Shown: positions 48,284-56,775, counted from the first letter of the stretch. The stretch is DNA of 58,115 nt from Methyloceanibacter superfactus (GCF_001723305.1 NZ_LPWF01000003.1:1-58115); one strand, 5' to 3'. Numbers and translations: made by a program. Notes: generated from the letters alone by a model not told the origin.

Positions 48284-48697
48284 GCGTTCGCCCTTCTCAT
48301 CCATGACGACTTCGCCGCCTTCTTTCGTGAACGCGCCGATGTCCGGATTCGGCAGGATATCGAGCACGGCCTCAGACGGTCGGCAAAGCCGCGTGCCGAG
48401 CGGAGTCACCACGATCGGGCGATTGATGAGGATCGGATCCTTGAGCATGGCGTCGATAAGCTCGTCGTCGCTCCATTTGGGATTGCCGAGATCGAGGGCG
48501 TCATAGGGCGTGCCCTTCTGGCGCAGAAGCGCACGCGGAGAAATCCCCATGGCGCGGATCAAGCCGATCAACGCGTCCCGGCTCGGCGGTGTCTTGAGAT
48601 ACTCGATGACACGGACATCTTCGCCGCTCTGACGGATCATGGCCAGTGTGTTGCGGGAGGTGCCGCAGGCCGGGTTGTGAAAAATAGTGATCGACAT
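48281..48697 (-). CDS. arsC: Arsenate reductase ArsC (glutaredoxin type)
   Basis: About 139 residues, then the frame runs on into ArsH without a stop. It reduces arsenate to arsenite using glutathione and glutaredoxin. Key residues are the catalytic Cys11 in [11 protein letters not shown] and the basic residues in [19 protein letters not shown]. The domain is complete through [17 protein letters not shown], where ArsC proteins normally end. An in-frame fusion is what the sequence shows; a lost stop from a small indel is also possible given the other errors nearby. No arsenite exporter (ArsB or Acr3) gene is in the window. Confidence 0.93.
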
Positions 48698-48793
48698 GGC
48701 TGTACTCCGTCAGGTTCACCAGCGTGTCTCGCTGACTTGATGGACACCCCTTTAGGCATCCGGACAATGCCGGCCGCCGAGAGCGCTCCACCC

Positions 48794-49129
48794 TTATCTG
48801 CACATCGTCTTTGATTTCTTGAACGCATCGCCGCAAAGCTCGGGCTGCCCCTGACAGCAATCCTCGGTGAGGTAGGCGAGCAATTGGCGGATGCCACCGT
48901 CATGGATCGCGTAGCGGATAAACCGCCCCTGCCGCGTCGACGCGATGAGCCCGGCCCGATCCAGCTCCTTGAGATGAAACGATGCTCCCGTTGGGCTGAT
49001 TCCGACAGCATTGGCTATCTCTGACGAAGGCACCCCCGAGGGACCAGCCCTGACCAGGAGGCGAACGATTTTGACGCGGTGCTCGTGCGCCAAGGCACTG
49101 AGCATTTCGACAGCGGCATGATCTCTCAT
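48794..49129 (-). CDS. arsR: ArsR/SmtB-family metalloregulator
   Basis: 111 residues, starting MRDHAAVEMLSALAHEHRVKIVRLLVRAG at 49129. The winged helix holds SSEIANAVGISPTGASFHLKELDRAGLIASTRQGRFIRYAI. Metalloid-binding Cys are C-terminal: Cys91, Cys92 and Cys99 (EDCCQGQPELC), plus Cys110, as in the ArsR sub-type with a C-terminal Cys-Cys site. This differs from the E. coli site in the recognition helix. It would repress its own promoter and the downstream arsC-arsH until As(III) or Sb(III) binds. arsC begins 97 bases further on. Confidence 0.93.
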   Translation of the reverse strand: MRDHAAVEMLSALAHEHRVKIVRLLVRAGPSGVPSSEIANAVGISPTGASFHLKELDRAGLIASTRQGRFIRYAIHDGGIRQLLAYLTEDCCQGQPELCGDAFKKSKTMCR

Positions 49130-49135
49130 CCTGCT

Positions 49136-49163
49136 ATGATACAAATATCGTTGTAGTGTGCAA
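49136..49163 (-). promoter_or_regulatory. arsR promoter with embedded operator
   Basis: On the minus strand TTGCAC (49158-49163) and TATCAT (49136-49141) are 16 bases apart. Between them, and touching the -10, lies the perfect inverted repeat TACAA-N6-TTGTA (49140-49155), a typical ArsR-type operator. The expected transcription start is at or within a base or two of the arsR ATG (49129), so the mRNA may have almost no leader. Confidence 0.75.
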
Positions 49164-49213
49164 GTCTGACCACGAGACGGCAGGTCCGGCGTCACTCACT
49201 GAGTCTGCAAAGT

Positions 49214-50559
49214 TCAATTCTTCAATGGCAGGACCAGCTCTACGCGCAGTCCTCCGAGCTTGACTCTCCAAGTCTCACATCGCCGCCATAAAGACGCGCC
49301 AAGTCGCGCACAATCCCAAGACCCAATCCGGATCCCGCCGCACGGGAATCCCAACGCTCGCCAATGTTGAAGACCACTTCCCGGGCCTCCGGAGGAAGGC
49401 CCGGACCGTCGTCGTCGACTGTCAAACGCAGCATCCATGCCATCGGTCCAGCCGATTCTGATCGTCGATTTGGCATGCTTGCAGGCATTGTCGACCAAGT
49501 TGGCCAGCATCTCGTTGAGATCGGCGGGATCGCAGGCCAAGAGCGGCCCTCGGGGACATCGACGTCCATCTTGGTGTTGTTGTGCGCGTAGAGCCGGCCG
49601 AGCGCCGAAGCGACCTCGAGAGCCGCCTTGCGCGCACCGGCGACGACTCCAGGCGCTGAGCGCATAGCGACAGCCCGCGCGCGGGTAATCTGGTAGTCGA
49701 TGTGCGATTGCATTTTCCGGCATTCTTTCAGGATCGTCGAGGACGCTTGGTCGAGCCCCTGATCCTCCAGGCGATAGGCTTCATCCGTGATGATGGCGAG
49801 CGGTGTCTTCAAACCGTGAGCCATATTTCCGGCCTGCGTTCGGGCGCGCTGGATGAGGTCGGCCGTCGATGTGAGAAGCGTATTGAGGTCGTCCACCAAA
49901 GGCACGACCTCGGCAGGAAACCGGCCGCTAAGCTGTTTCTCTTTTCCGTGGCGGACCTCAAACAAGGCCGTTCGTAGCTGCCCCAGCGGCCTGAGCGCAT
50001 ACAGAATCAGAAGCGTGGCAGCGGCGACCAGTGACAAGCCGAAGGCAGCCAAGGAAACGGCGAGCGTCGTATTGAAGCTCGAGACCACCGCGTCGAGATG
50101 GCGTTCATCTGTCCCGATAATGAATCTATCGGGCGCCGCGCTGGGATTGGTCCAAACCGCCTTCTCCGCCACGATGAGAGGGCCAGTTGGCCCTTCAATC
50201 AAATGAGTGTGCACCCCGACATCCTTTGGCGTGTCGGGTGGCATGTGCAGCGGTGGACCTTCGAGCGACGCTGACCGGGCCAGGACGTCACCCTTCTTTT
50301 GGATTTCCCAATAAAAACCAGAAAGAGGAACGTCGTAGCGCGGATCGCTCAGGGGGTGCTGCAAATGTAGACTGCCGTCCGTATGGAATTCCGAAAGCCG
50401 CTGCAGCTCGGCGAGATGGACATGCAGCTCGTCATAGAACTGCTCGGTGACATGATGCTTGAAGACCGCTGACAGCATCACGCCGGCGCCAACCATGCCA
50501 ATCGCGATCCACAACACGGCGGCCGCGATCAAGCGGCTCTTGAGGCTGGTCCTGAGCAT
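49214..50559 (-). CDS. Two-component sensor histidine kinase, with three frameshifts
   Basis: About 448 residues after repair, starting MLRTSLKSRLIAAAVLWIA at 50559. Transmembrane helices at about 10-32 and 165-189 enclose a ~130-residue periplasmic sensor with several His (SLHLQHPLSDPR, PPLHMPPDTPKDVGVHTHLIEG), which could bind metal. A HAMP-like linker precedes His248 in GNMAHGLKTPLAI. The N-box (LNEMLANLVDNACKHAK) appears only in a second frame, the G1 box (VDDDGPGLPPEARE) and G2 (GSGLGLGIVRDLARLYGGDV) in the first, and the end KLGGLRVELVLPLKN in a second frame. Breaks are at about 49550, 49435 and 49270. It starts 1 base after the regulator ends. Confidence 0.88.
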
Positions 50560-50560
50560 T

Positions 50561-51214
50561 CTAGTCCAACCGGTAGCCGAGACCGCGGACCGTCGTGATG
50601 AGGTCTGCTCCCAGCTTTCGCCGAAGGCGGCTGACATAGACTTCGATGGTGTTCGACTCTCGACTGTCATCGAGTGCGTAAAGGTGGTCGATCAGCTCCG
50701 CCTGGGAGACAATGCGGCCGATACGATGCAGGAAGTATGTCAGAATCTTTAGTTCGCTGGCCGTGAGCTCGACGGGCGTCCCGTTCAGCATGACGCGGTT
50801 CGAACCTGCATCTAGCTCGATATCGCGATGGGTGAGGACGGCACTCGCCAAACCGGATGAGCGGCGGATCAGTGCCTTAAGGCGTGCGGCGACCTCTGGT
50901 ACGTGAAACGGCTTTGTAACGTAGTCGTCAGCGCCGGCATTCAGCCCGTCGACTTTCTCCGCCCAGGTGCCGCGCGCCGTGAGGATCAGGACGGGCAGCT
51001 TGCGACCGGCCGATCGCCAGCGCTTGAGCACGTCGATGCCCTGCATCTGCGGCAATCCGAGATCGAGAACCGCCGCCGCGTATGTCTCGTCTAATCCCAT
51101 CGTGTAGCCGTCTGCACCGTTATCGGCGCGCTCGACCGTAAAGCCGGCCTGGGTCAGGCCGGCGCTCAGTCGTTGGGCAATATCCTCATCATCCTCGACG
51201 AGCAGGATGCGCAT
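50561..51214 (-). CDS. OmpR/PhoB-type response regulator
   Basis: 217 residues, intact. The receiver domain has the acidic pair in LLVEDDEDIA, the phosphoacceptor Asp51 in AVLDLGLPQM, the Thr of LILTARG, and Lys101 in DDYVTKPF. The C-terminal winged helix (about 125-217) includes VELTASELKILTYFLHRIGRIVSQAELIDHLYALDDSRESNTIEVYVSRLRRKLGADLITTVRGLGYRL. It is paired with the kinase and transcribed away from the efflux operon. Its likely binding boxes lie directly upstream (51262-51322). It is similar in layout to metal-responsive CopR/CzcR/PhoP regulators; the signal is inferred from context. Confidence 0.93.
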   Translation of the reverse strand: MRILLVEDDEDIAQRLSAGLTQAGFTVERADNGADGYTMGLDETYAAAVLDLGLPQMQGIDVLKRWRSAGRKLPVLILTARGTWAEKVDGLNAGADDYVTKPFHVPEVAARLKALIRRSSGLASAVLTHRDIELDAGSNRVMLNGTPVELTASELKILTYFLHRIGRIVSQAELIDHLYALDDSRESNTIEVYVSRLRRKLGADLITTVRGLGYRLD

Positions 51215-51261
51215 GGGGCGTCCTCGCGCTTTGAGTGCGCCGTCCGTCTAGCACGCGGTAG

Positions 51262-51322
51262 CTGAAATGAACCTGAAAAGTCCTGTCAGGGAGCCGCAAG
51301 CTTCCGTTCAGGTTGGTTTCAG
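51262..51322. promoter_or_regulatory. Paired response-regulator boxes between divergent operons
   Basis: Two 16-base boxes in inverted orientation, 51262-51277 and 51307-51322, share TTCAGGTTNNTTTCAG when each is read toward its own operon. Each box is two TTCAG half-sites 11 bases apart, the head-to-tail spacing expected for an OmpR-type dimer. The left box faces the regulator/kinase genes and the right one the efflux genes. Confidence 0.8.
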
Positions 51323-51376
51323 TAGGTGCTCCACACCCCTTTAGCCAAGAGATTCGCAGCCGGGACGGAGCAGGTC

Positions 51377-52436
51377 ATGCGCGTGTTGTCCTTAACGAGG
51401 ATTTTCATTTTAGCCGTCATCGCGGCCAGCACCGCTTCAGCTTCAGCTGAAACCGACACCGTGGCCCTGACAGCGGAGCAGGTGCGGAGCCTCGACATCA
51501 AGGTGGAGCCCGTGCGCCCCGCCAAGGTCGAGGCAATAGCGGTACTTCCGGGAACCGTTATTCCGCCCCTGAACTCGCGCATCGTTGCGACAGCCCCGTT
51601 TGCGGGAACCGTGACGCAGGTTCACGCGCTGCCCGGACAGCCTGTGAGCAAGGGGGCCACCGTGGCCACGATCTCCAGCCGCGAGCTGCTCGACGTCCAG
51701 AGCCAACTCTCGCAGGCCGAGGCCGAACTGCAAATGGCCGATGCGATCGCACGGCGCAAACGGCTGCTCGCCGACAAGAAGTTCCAGAACCCGGTCGTCG
51801 CTGAAGAAGCCGAGGCCCAGGTCACCAAGATCAAAGCCGTCATCGAGCAGCACAAGAAGACGCTATCGCTCAACGGCATCTCGCTGGGACAGAACGGGGA
51901 ATACTCTATTCCAGCCACCCAGGACGGCGTGGTCGTCGAGGTCAACGCCATGCCCGGCGACATGATCGACGCGATGGACGCCGTGGTGACGGTCGATACG
52001 AGCAACGAGCTGTGGGTTGAAGCCCAAGTACCGGCCAGCATCGTTCCGCTTATCAACCAGGCACCGTCATTCAGGTTGTTGGTGGGCCCGAGGGCGCGTC
52101 GTGTCGGTCGGCACCGCGCTCCAGGGGATGACACGATCTGCGCTTCTCTACGCGTCGATCCCCGCCTCCAGCGGACTCATGGCGGGTCAGCTGGTGTCGA
52201 TCCAGCTCGAACGGCCCGCGGTGCCTGGCGCCGTTTCCGTTCCAGCCAAAGCTGTCGCCCGCATTGCGGGCAAGAGCGCCGTGTTTGTACGCAGCGACAC
52301 CGGCTTCACGATCAAAATGGTCGAGTTGCGCGGCAAGTCTATGGAAGTCGCCACGATTGTCGGCGACTTACCGCCGGATGCGCAGGTCGCAGCAAGCGGC
52401 CTCCCACAGCTCGAACAGATGCTGCAGGGGGAATAG
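51377..52436 (+). CDS. RND efflux membrane fusion protein (CzcB/CusB type), frameshifted
   Basis: About 353 residues after repair. The ATG at 51377 follows GGAGCAGG and begins a signal peptide (MRVLSLTRIFILAVIAASTASASA). The adaptor domain includes LPGTVIPPLNSRIVATAPFAGTVTQVHALPGQPVSKGATVATI, then a helical hairpin (ELLDVQSQLSQAEAELQMADAIARRKRLLADKK) and the second half-lipoyl part. After VPLINQ the first frame is lost. The next frame gives RVVSVGTALQGMTRSALLYASIPASSGLMAGQLVSIQLERP and stops at 52436, so an indel lies at about 52075-52100. It bridges the RND pump to an outer-membrane channel. No His-rich metal-binding extension is seen. Confidence 0.9.
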
Positions 52437-52439
52437 ACG

Positions 52440-55400
52440 ATGCTGCGCCGCCTGATCGAATTCTCCCTGACGCAGCGCGTCTTCATTCTGCTCGTGTACG
52501 CGCTCGTGGCAGGTGCGGGCGTCTATGCCTTCCGCACGATTCCCATCGACGCGTTTCCGGACATTTCGCCCGTTCAGGTGAAGATGATCCTGAAAGCGCC
52601 GGGGATGACGCCAGAAGAGGTGGAGACGCGCGTCACTACCCCGATCGAGATGGAACTGCTTGGCATTCCCGGACAGACCATCCTGCGGTCGGCTGCGAAA
52701 TATGGCTTGGCCGATATCACCCTCGATTTCAAGGAAGGCACCGACATCTACTGGGCCCGCCAGCAGGTTGCGGAAAGGCTCGCTGGCGTTCGCGGCGACC
52801 TCCCTGCCAGCGTAACCGGCGGCCTCGCGCCCGTTTCCACCCCGCTGTCCGAGGTCTTCATGTTCACGATCGAAGGTGGCGACCTGTCGCTCGAAGATCG
52901 GCGCAGCCTCTTGGATTGGACCATCCGGCCAGCGCTCCGCACCATACCGGGCGTGGCGGACGTGAACGCGCTCGGCGGCATGGTGCGCACCTTCGAGGTC
53001 ACCCCTAACGGCGCGGCGCTCGCCGCCGCCGGCCTCGGTGTTTCCGATCTGGTGACGGCCATCGAGGCCAGCAACCGCAATGACGGCGCAGGTCGGCTCA
53101 GCGAGGGTGAGAAAGCACTGGTCGTGCGCTCGGAGGGCGCCATCACCACCCCGAGCGATCTGGAGCAGATCGTCCTCAAGATGGACGGCGAGCGCGTGCT
53201 TCGCCTCGGCGACGTCTCCACGGTCAAGATCGGCAACCTGACGCGTTACGGCGCCGTGACCGAGGATGGCAAGCGTGAGGCTGTCGAGGGACTGGTGCTG
53301 TCGCTACGCGGCGCCGATGCCAGCGCCATCGTCAAGGCGGTCCGCGCTCGGCTCGACGAGCTAAAGCCGAGTCTTCCCCCGCGCGTCAGCATCAACGTGT
53401 TCTATGACCGCTCCGACCTGATCTCCAGCGCCGTCGGAACGGTAAGCAAGGCGCTCATGGAAGCAACTGTTTTGGTTGTCATCCTTCTGGTGGCATTTCT
53501 CGGGAACCTGCGCGCCGCTTTCGTCGTGGCCGTCACGCTGCCTTTCGCGGCGCTCATGACGTTTGTCATGATGCAGTGGTTCGGCATGACCGCCAATCTC
53601 ATGAGCCTCGGCGGGCTCGCCATCGCCATCGGTCTTATCGTCGATGGAGCGGTGGTCGTGGTCGAGAACACGGTCGAGCGGCTTCAGCACGCCAAGTCCG
53701 ACTCTCGCGTGCCCAAGCTTCATGAGGTCTACCGCGCGGCCAGCGAGGTTGCCACGCCCGTGGCCGCGGGCATCGTCATCATCTGTTTGGTGTTCCTCCC
53801 CCTCCTTTCGCTCACCGGATTGGAAGGCAAGATGTTCGGTCCCGTGGCGCTGACGATGATCATCGCGCTGAGCGGCTCGCTCATTCTGTCACTGACGCTC
53901 ATTCCGGTCCTGTCGTCCCTTGTCCTCAAATCAGGTGCACATGCCGATCCGTGGCTGATGCGCGTGATGACGCGCGGCTACCGTGCGCTGCTCAAGGGTT
54001 GCCTGCGCTTTCCGCTGCCGGTGTACCTGCTTGCAGCCGCCGGGCTCGGACTGCTCGTCGTCGCCTACGGCGCGATCGGCAAGACCTTCATGCCGACCAT
54101 GGACGAGGGGGCAACGATCATACAGGTCACCAAGCACCCCTCCATCAATCTGCAAGCGAGCGTCGACGGCGATCTGCTTATCCAGCGCGCCCTCAAGGAC
54201 AAGGTCCCGGAGATCGAGCGCGTCTTTGCGCGCGTGGGGTCCGACGAACTCGGTCTCGATCCCATGGGTCTGAACGAAACCGACACGTTCTTGGTTCTCA
54301 AGCCTAAGGATCAATGGCGCGTGCCGGACAAGGAGTGGCTGATCGAGCAACTGCGGATGACCTTGGCCGACCTCCCAGGATACGAGTTTGCCTTCACTCA
54401 ACCGATCGAGATGCGCACCGCCGAGATGCTGACGGGTTCGCGGGGTGATCTGGCTATCAAGATCTTCGGGCCTGATCTCGGAACCCTGTCCGACCTCGCC
54501 GCCAAGATACAGGGGACGCTGCGTAAGGTGCCCGGTGCCGCCGAGGTTTCGACGGTGGCGAACGACAGCGTCGAGTACATGCAAATCGACGTCGATCGTC
54601 TAGCGGCGGGACGCACGGGCCTCTCCGTCACCCGCCTGCAGGACGAGTTGCGCTCGATCATTGAGGGCGCACCGGCCGGGCTCGTCGCAGAGCCGGGCAG
54701 GCGCACGAACATTGTTATTCGCGGCACGCCGTCCGTTCGCGAAGACCCGAACGTGTTCGCCGTGACGCAGTTCGCCGCCGGCGATGGTGGGCTTGTACGC
54801 GTTGGCGACGTTGCCAGGCTCGAACGCGTGGCGGGCCCGATCAAGATCGATCGCGAAAACGCCTCGCGGTTTGCGTTTGTGCAGGCCTATGTCTCCGGCC
54901 GCGACCTCGTTGGATTTGTCGAGGATGCGCAGCGCGCCGTCGCGGAGCAAGTGCCGCTCCCGCAAGGATACCGCCTTGTATGGGGCGGCCAGTTCGAGAA
55001 CCAGCGTCGGGCGGCCACGCGCCTGTCCATCGTGGTTCCTATCGCGCTGGTCCTGATCTTTGGCGTCTTGTTTGCGACGCTCCGCTCGATCCGTCAGTCG
55101 CTATTGATCCTTGCCAACGTGCCGTTTGCCCTCGTGGGCGGGATGCTCGCCTTGTGGCTGTCCGGCGCGTATCTGTCGGTCCCGGCCTCCGTCGGCTTCA
55201 TTGCCCTGCTTGGCATTGCCGTGCTCAACGGTCTGGTTCTGGTCAGCCACTTCAACGAGCTTCTCGCGAACGGCCTCCCGGTTCGCGATGTCGTGTTCGA
55301 AGGCGCGGTGCGCCGGCTGCGGCCCGTGATGATGACTGCCAGCATCGCTGCCTTCGGGCTCGTGCCGCTGCTGTTTGCGACGGGGCCAGGCTCCGAAATC

Positions 55401-55604
55401 CAGAAACCACTGGCGATTGTGGTGATCGGCGGGCTCGCGAGCTCGACCGCGCTCACACTCGTCCTCCTTCCCATCCTGTTCCGGCGCTTTGGCGCTGCGG
55501 AACGCTTGTCTCAAACATCCGACGGAACGCTCGCATGGACCAATCCCTTTGCAAGATCACATTCGTCTGCCCACCAGACAGCGCCGATCACATCGCCGAG
55601 CTGA
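52440..55604 (+). CDS. Heavy-metal RND efflux pump (CzcA/CusA family)
   Basis: 1054 residues, beginning 3 bases after the fusion-protein gene. Family marks are the N-terminal helix with LTQRVFILLVYALVAGAGVYAFRTIPIDAFPD, PVQVKMILKAPGMTPEEVETRVTTPIE and the TMH4 motif AIAIGLIVDGAVVVVENTVE (Asp402, Glu409). Two large periplasmic domains and a second six-helix set follow. Compared with the CzcA DFG...DGA...EN motif, the first Asp is missing here (AIG), so the proton relay may differ and the metal cannot be named. It is expected to form a trimer and export divalent or monovalent metal ions. The last 70 bases overlap the next gene. Confidence 0.92.
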   Translation: MLRRLIEFSLTQRVFILLVYALVAGAGVYAFRTIPIDAFPDISPVQVKMILKAPGMTPEEVETRVTTPIEMELLGIPGQTILRSAAKYGLADITLDFKEGTDIYWARQQVAERLAGVRGDLPASVTGGLAPVSTPLSEVFMFTIEGGDLSLEDRRSLLDWTIRPALRTIPGVADVNALGGMVRTFEVTPNGAALAAAGLGVSDLVTAIEASNRNDGAGRLSEGEKALVVRSEGAITTPSDLEQIVLKMDGERVLRLGDVSTVKIGNLTRYGAVTEDGKREAVEGLVLSLRGADASAIVKAVRARLDELKPSLPPRVSINVFYDRSDLISSAVGTVSKALMEATVLVVILLVAFLGNLRAAFVVAVTLPFAALMTFVMMQWFGMTANLMSLGGLAIAIGLIVDGAVVVVENTVERLQHAKSDSRVPKLHEVYRAASEVATPVAAGIVIICLVFLPLLSLTGLEGKMFGPVALTMIIALSGSLILSLTLIPVLSSLVLKSGAHADPWLMRVMTRGYRALLKGCLRFPLPVYLLAAAGLGLLVVAYGAIGKTFMPTMDEGATIIQVTKHPSINLQASVDGDLLIQRALKDKVPEIERVFARVGSDELGLDPMGLNETDTFLVLKPKDQWRVPDKEWLIEQLRMTLADLPGYEFAFTQPIEMRTAEMLTGSRGDLAIKIFGPDLGTLSDLAAKIQGTLRKVPGAAEVSTVANDSVEYMQIDVDRLAAGRTGLSVTRLQDELRSIIEGAPAGLVAEPGRRTNIVIRGTPSVREDPNVFAVTQFAAGDGGLVRVGDVARLERVAGPIKIDRENASRFAFVQAYVSGRDLVGFVEDAQRAVAEQVPLPQGYRLVWGGQFENQRRAATRLSIVVPIALVLIFGVLFATLRSIRQSLLILANVPFALVGGMLALWLSGAYLSVPASVGFIALLGIAVLNGLVLVSHFNELLANGLPVRDVVFEGAVRRLRPVMMTASIAAFGLVPLLFATGPGSEIQKPLAIVVIGGLASSTALTLVLLPILFRRFGAAERLSQTSDGTLAWTNPFARSHSSAHQTAPITSPS

Positions 55605-55915
55605 TGTTGAGCTTCGACCCCCCGCTTCCGGGATTCACGACGTGGATGGCCGAGGGTCACGGCTTCGGCTTCGGCGATGCCACGGTCAGCGAACGCGTGC
55701 GTGGGCGCGTGAAACGCAGCGTGATCGTGGCTGTGCTCGACCGAGAAATCGCGGCCGGTCTCCTGGATCTCATCGCCACGAAGGGGGCTGTCGCCCACCT
55801 GACTTACTGGACCGAACCTGTCGATGGGTTTGGACAGATGCGGCCGACGGACTCCGCCGCTCAGCGAGATGACGAGGGGCCCGATACTCAAGCAAAGACG
55901 GAGAGCGATAGATGA
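55535..55915 (+). CDS. DUF3240 family protein
   Basis: 126 residues, starting MDQSLCKITFVCPPDSADHIAELMLSFDPPLPGFTTWMAEGHG at 55535, inside the 3' end of the pump gene (70-base overlap). The rest includes VRGRVKRSVIVAVLDREIAAGLLDLIATKGAVAHLTYWTEPVDGFGQM, a ferredoxin-like/PII-like alternation of strands and helices. DUF3240 proteins are regularly found next to heavy-metal RND pumps; their function is unknown to me, with a regulatory or metal-sensing role suspected. The tail is acidic and probably disordered. The stop overlaps the next ATG. Confidence 0.82.
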   Translation: MDQSLCKITFVCPPDSADHIAELMLSFDPPLPGFTTWMAEGHGFGFGDATVSERVRGRVKRSVIVAVLDREIAAGLLDLIATKGAVAHLTYWTEPVDGFGQMRPTDSAAQRDDEGPDTQAKTESDR

Positions 55916-56199
55916 CCGAATGCAACCCGACCAGACCAATCAGACTGAGGGAACGATCCCAGCGGCCCATGAGAGGGGTGTTTTCAATGGTGCTTTCAGC
56001 CTTGCTGGCAACTCAGATACTCATCGCGAATGCGCATGCGGAGCCGTCATCGAGTGCTAGGCCCGCAGCGGCGACTCCAAAAAAAGAACGGGTCTACAAA
56101 GAGAAAAGTCGCGACTCGAATGACGGGCGGCACAATCTCGGATGTTGGCAGTACAAACTCAAAGCCGGACTCTGGAAGCGAACCTATGTCTGTCGGTAG
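55912..56199 (+). CDS. Small secreted protein coupled to the RND operon
   Basis: 95 residues if it begins at 55912, where ATGA overlaps the DUF3240 stop. The in-frame ATG at 55969 (MRGVFSMVLSALLATQILIANAHA) gives a cleaner signal peptide. The mature part is short and basic (PKKERVYKEKSRDS), with LGCWQYKLKAGLWKRTYVCR at the end: two Cys and two Trp. It is probably periplasmic, possibly an accessory of the efflux system by position alone. No family recognised. Confidence 0.55.
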   Translation: MTECNPTRPIRLRERSQRPMRGVFSMVLSALLATQILIANAHAEPSSSARPAAATPKKERVYKEKSRDSNDGRHNLGCWQYKLKAGLWKRTYVCR

Positions 56200-56471
56200 A
56201 TTGGCCTGATACGAGGCGAGGCCAAGAGCGGTTGCTTGGCGCATTTGTCGACCCCTCCCCCAAGTTGATACGGCCCCCAACCCAGAGTAGCGTTGACTGG
56301 GAAGAACGGGTTCGTTTAAGGGGGGGCGAGCAATCGCACTTTTTTGCAGATCTGTTGCTCTCCGGCACTATGGCACTGACAGCCCAAATGCCTATGGTGA
56401 TAACGTCGGCACCAAGATGCCCCCACGAGTTGGGCGGGCGATAAGTGGCAGCGGCGGGGATGGCGTAACAG

Positions 56472-56768
56472 ATGATCAGGATCGTTCTGCTGGTTCTTGG
56501 GCTCGGGCTGCTCTTCGTGCCCGCCATGGCTCAGGCCCAAACCGCTGCCCCCAACCAGTCGTTGAAGGAACGCCCCTCGGCCTGCGGTCTGGGCAGTCAA
56601 AGCATCCGCGTGTGCGAGAACGACCTGCAGTCCTGCAACAGCGTGTGCGATGCGCGGGCCCTCGACATCAACTCGGATATTGCCGGCTGCTCCACCCGCT
56701 GCTGCACCAACTATAATGTGTGCCTGAGACTGCGGGGCTGCGGCTCGCGCGTCATTCAATGTAACTAA
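56472..56768 (+). CDS. Cys-rich small secreted protein
   Basis: 98 residues. A strong signal peptide (MIRIVLLVLGLGLLFVPAMAQAQ) precedes a mature part of about 75 residues with ten Cys: single Cys in SACG, RVCE, QSCN and SVCD, then AGCSTRCCTNYNVC, RGCG and a final QCN. This density implies several disulfides or metal binding in the periplasm. A GGGG-containing site lies upstream. It lies downstream of the efflux operon after a 272-base gap in which I see no gene. The family is unknown to me. Confidence 0.65.
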   Translation: MIRIVLLVLGLGLLFVPAMAQAQTAAPNQSLKERPSACGLGSQSIRVCENDLQSCNSVCDARALDINSDIAGCSTRCCTNYNVCLRLRGCGSRVIQCN

Positions 56769-56775
56769 ATGCGCT

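Noticed and set aside
47548..48697. A wholly novel 381-residue fusion ending in an Arg-rich tail
   Set aside because: The Arg-rich tail is the wrong frame after an indel near 47880; the true ArsH C-terminus is in the adjacent frame.
56407..56414. CGGCACCA, matching the last 8 bases of tRNA-Thr, as a possible right attachment site of an island
   Set aside because: Eight bases are too few to exceed chance in 9 kb, and the match does not extend into the T-arm.
56200..56471. Possible transposon remnant between the efflux operon and the Cys-rich gene
   Set aside because: The composition looks slightly different, but no terminal repeats, target duplication or transposase fragment could be identified.
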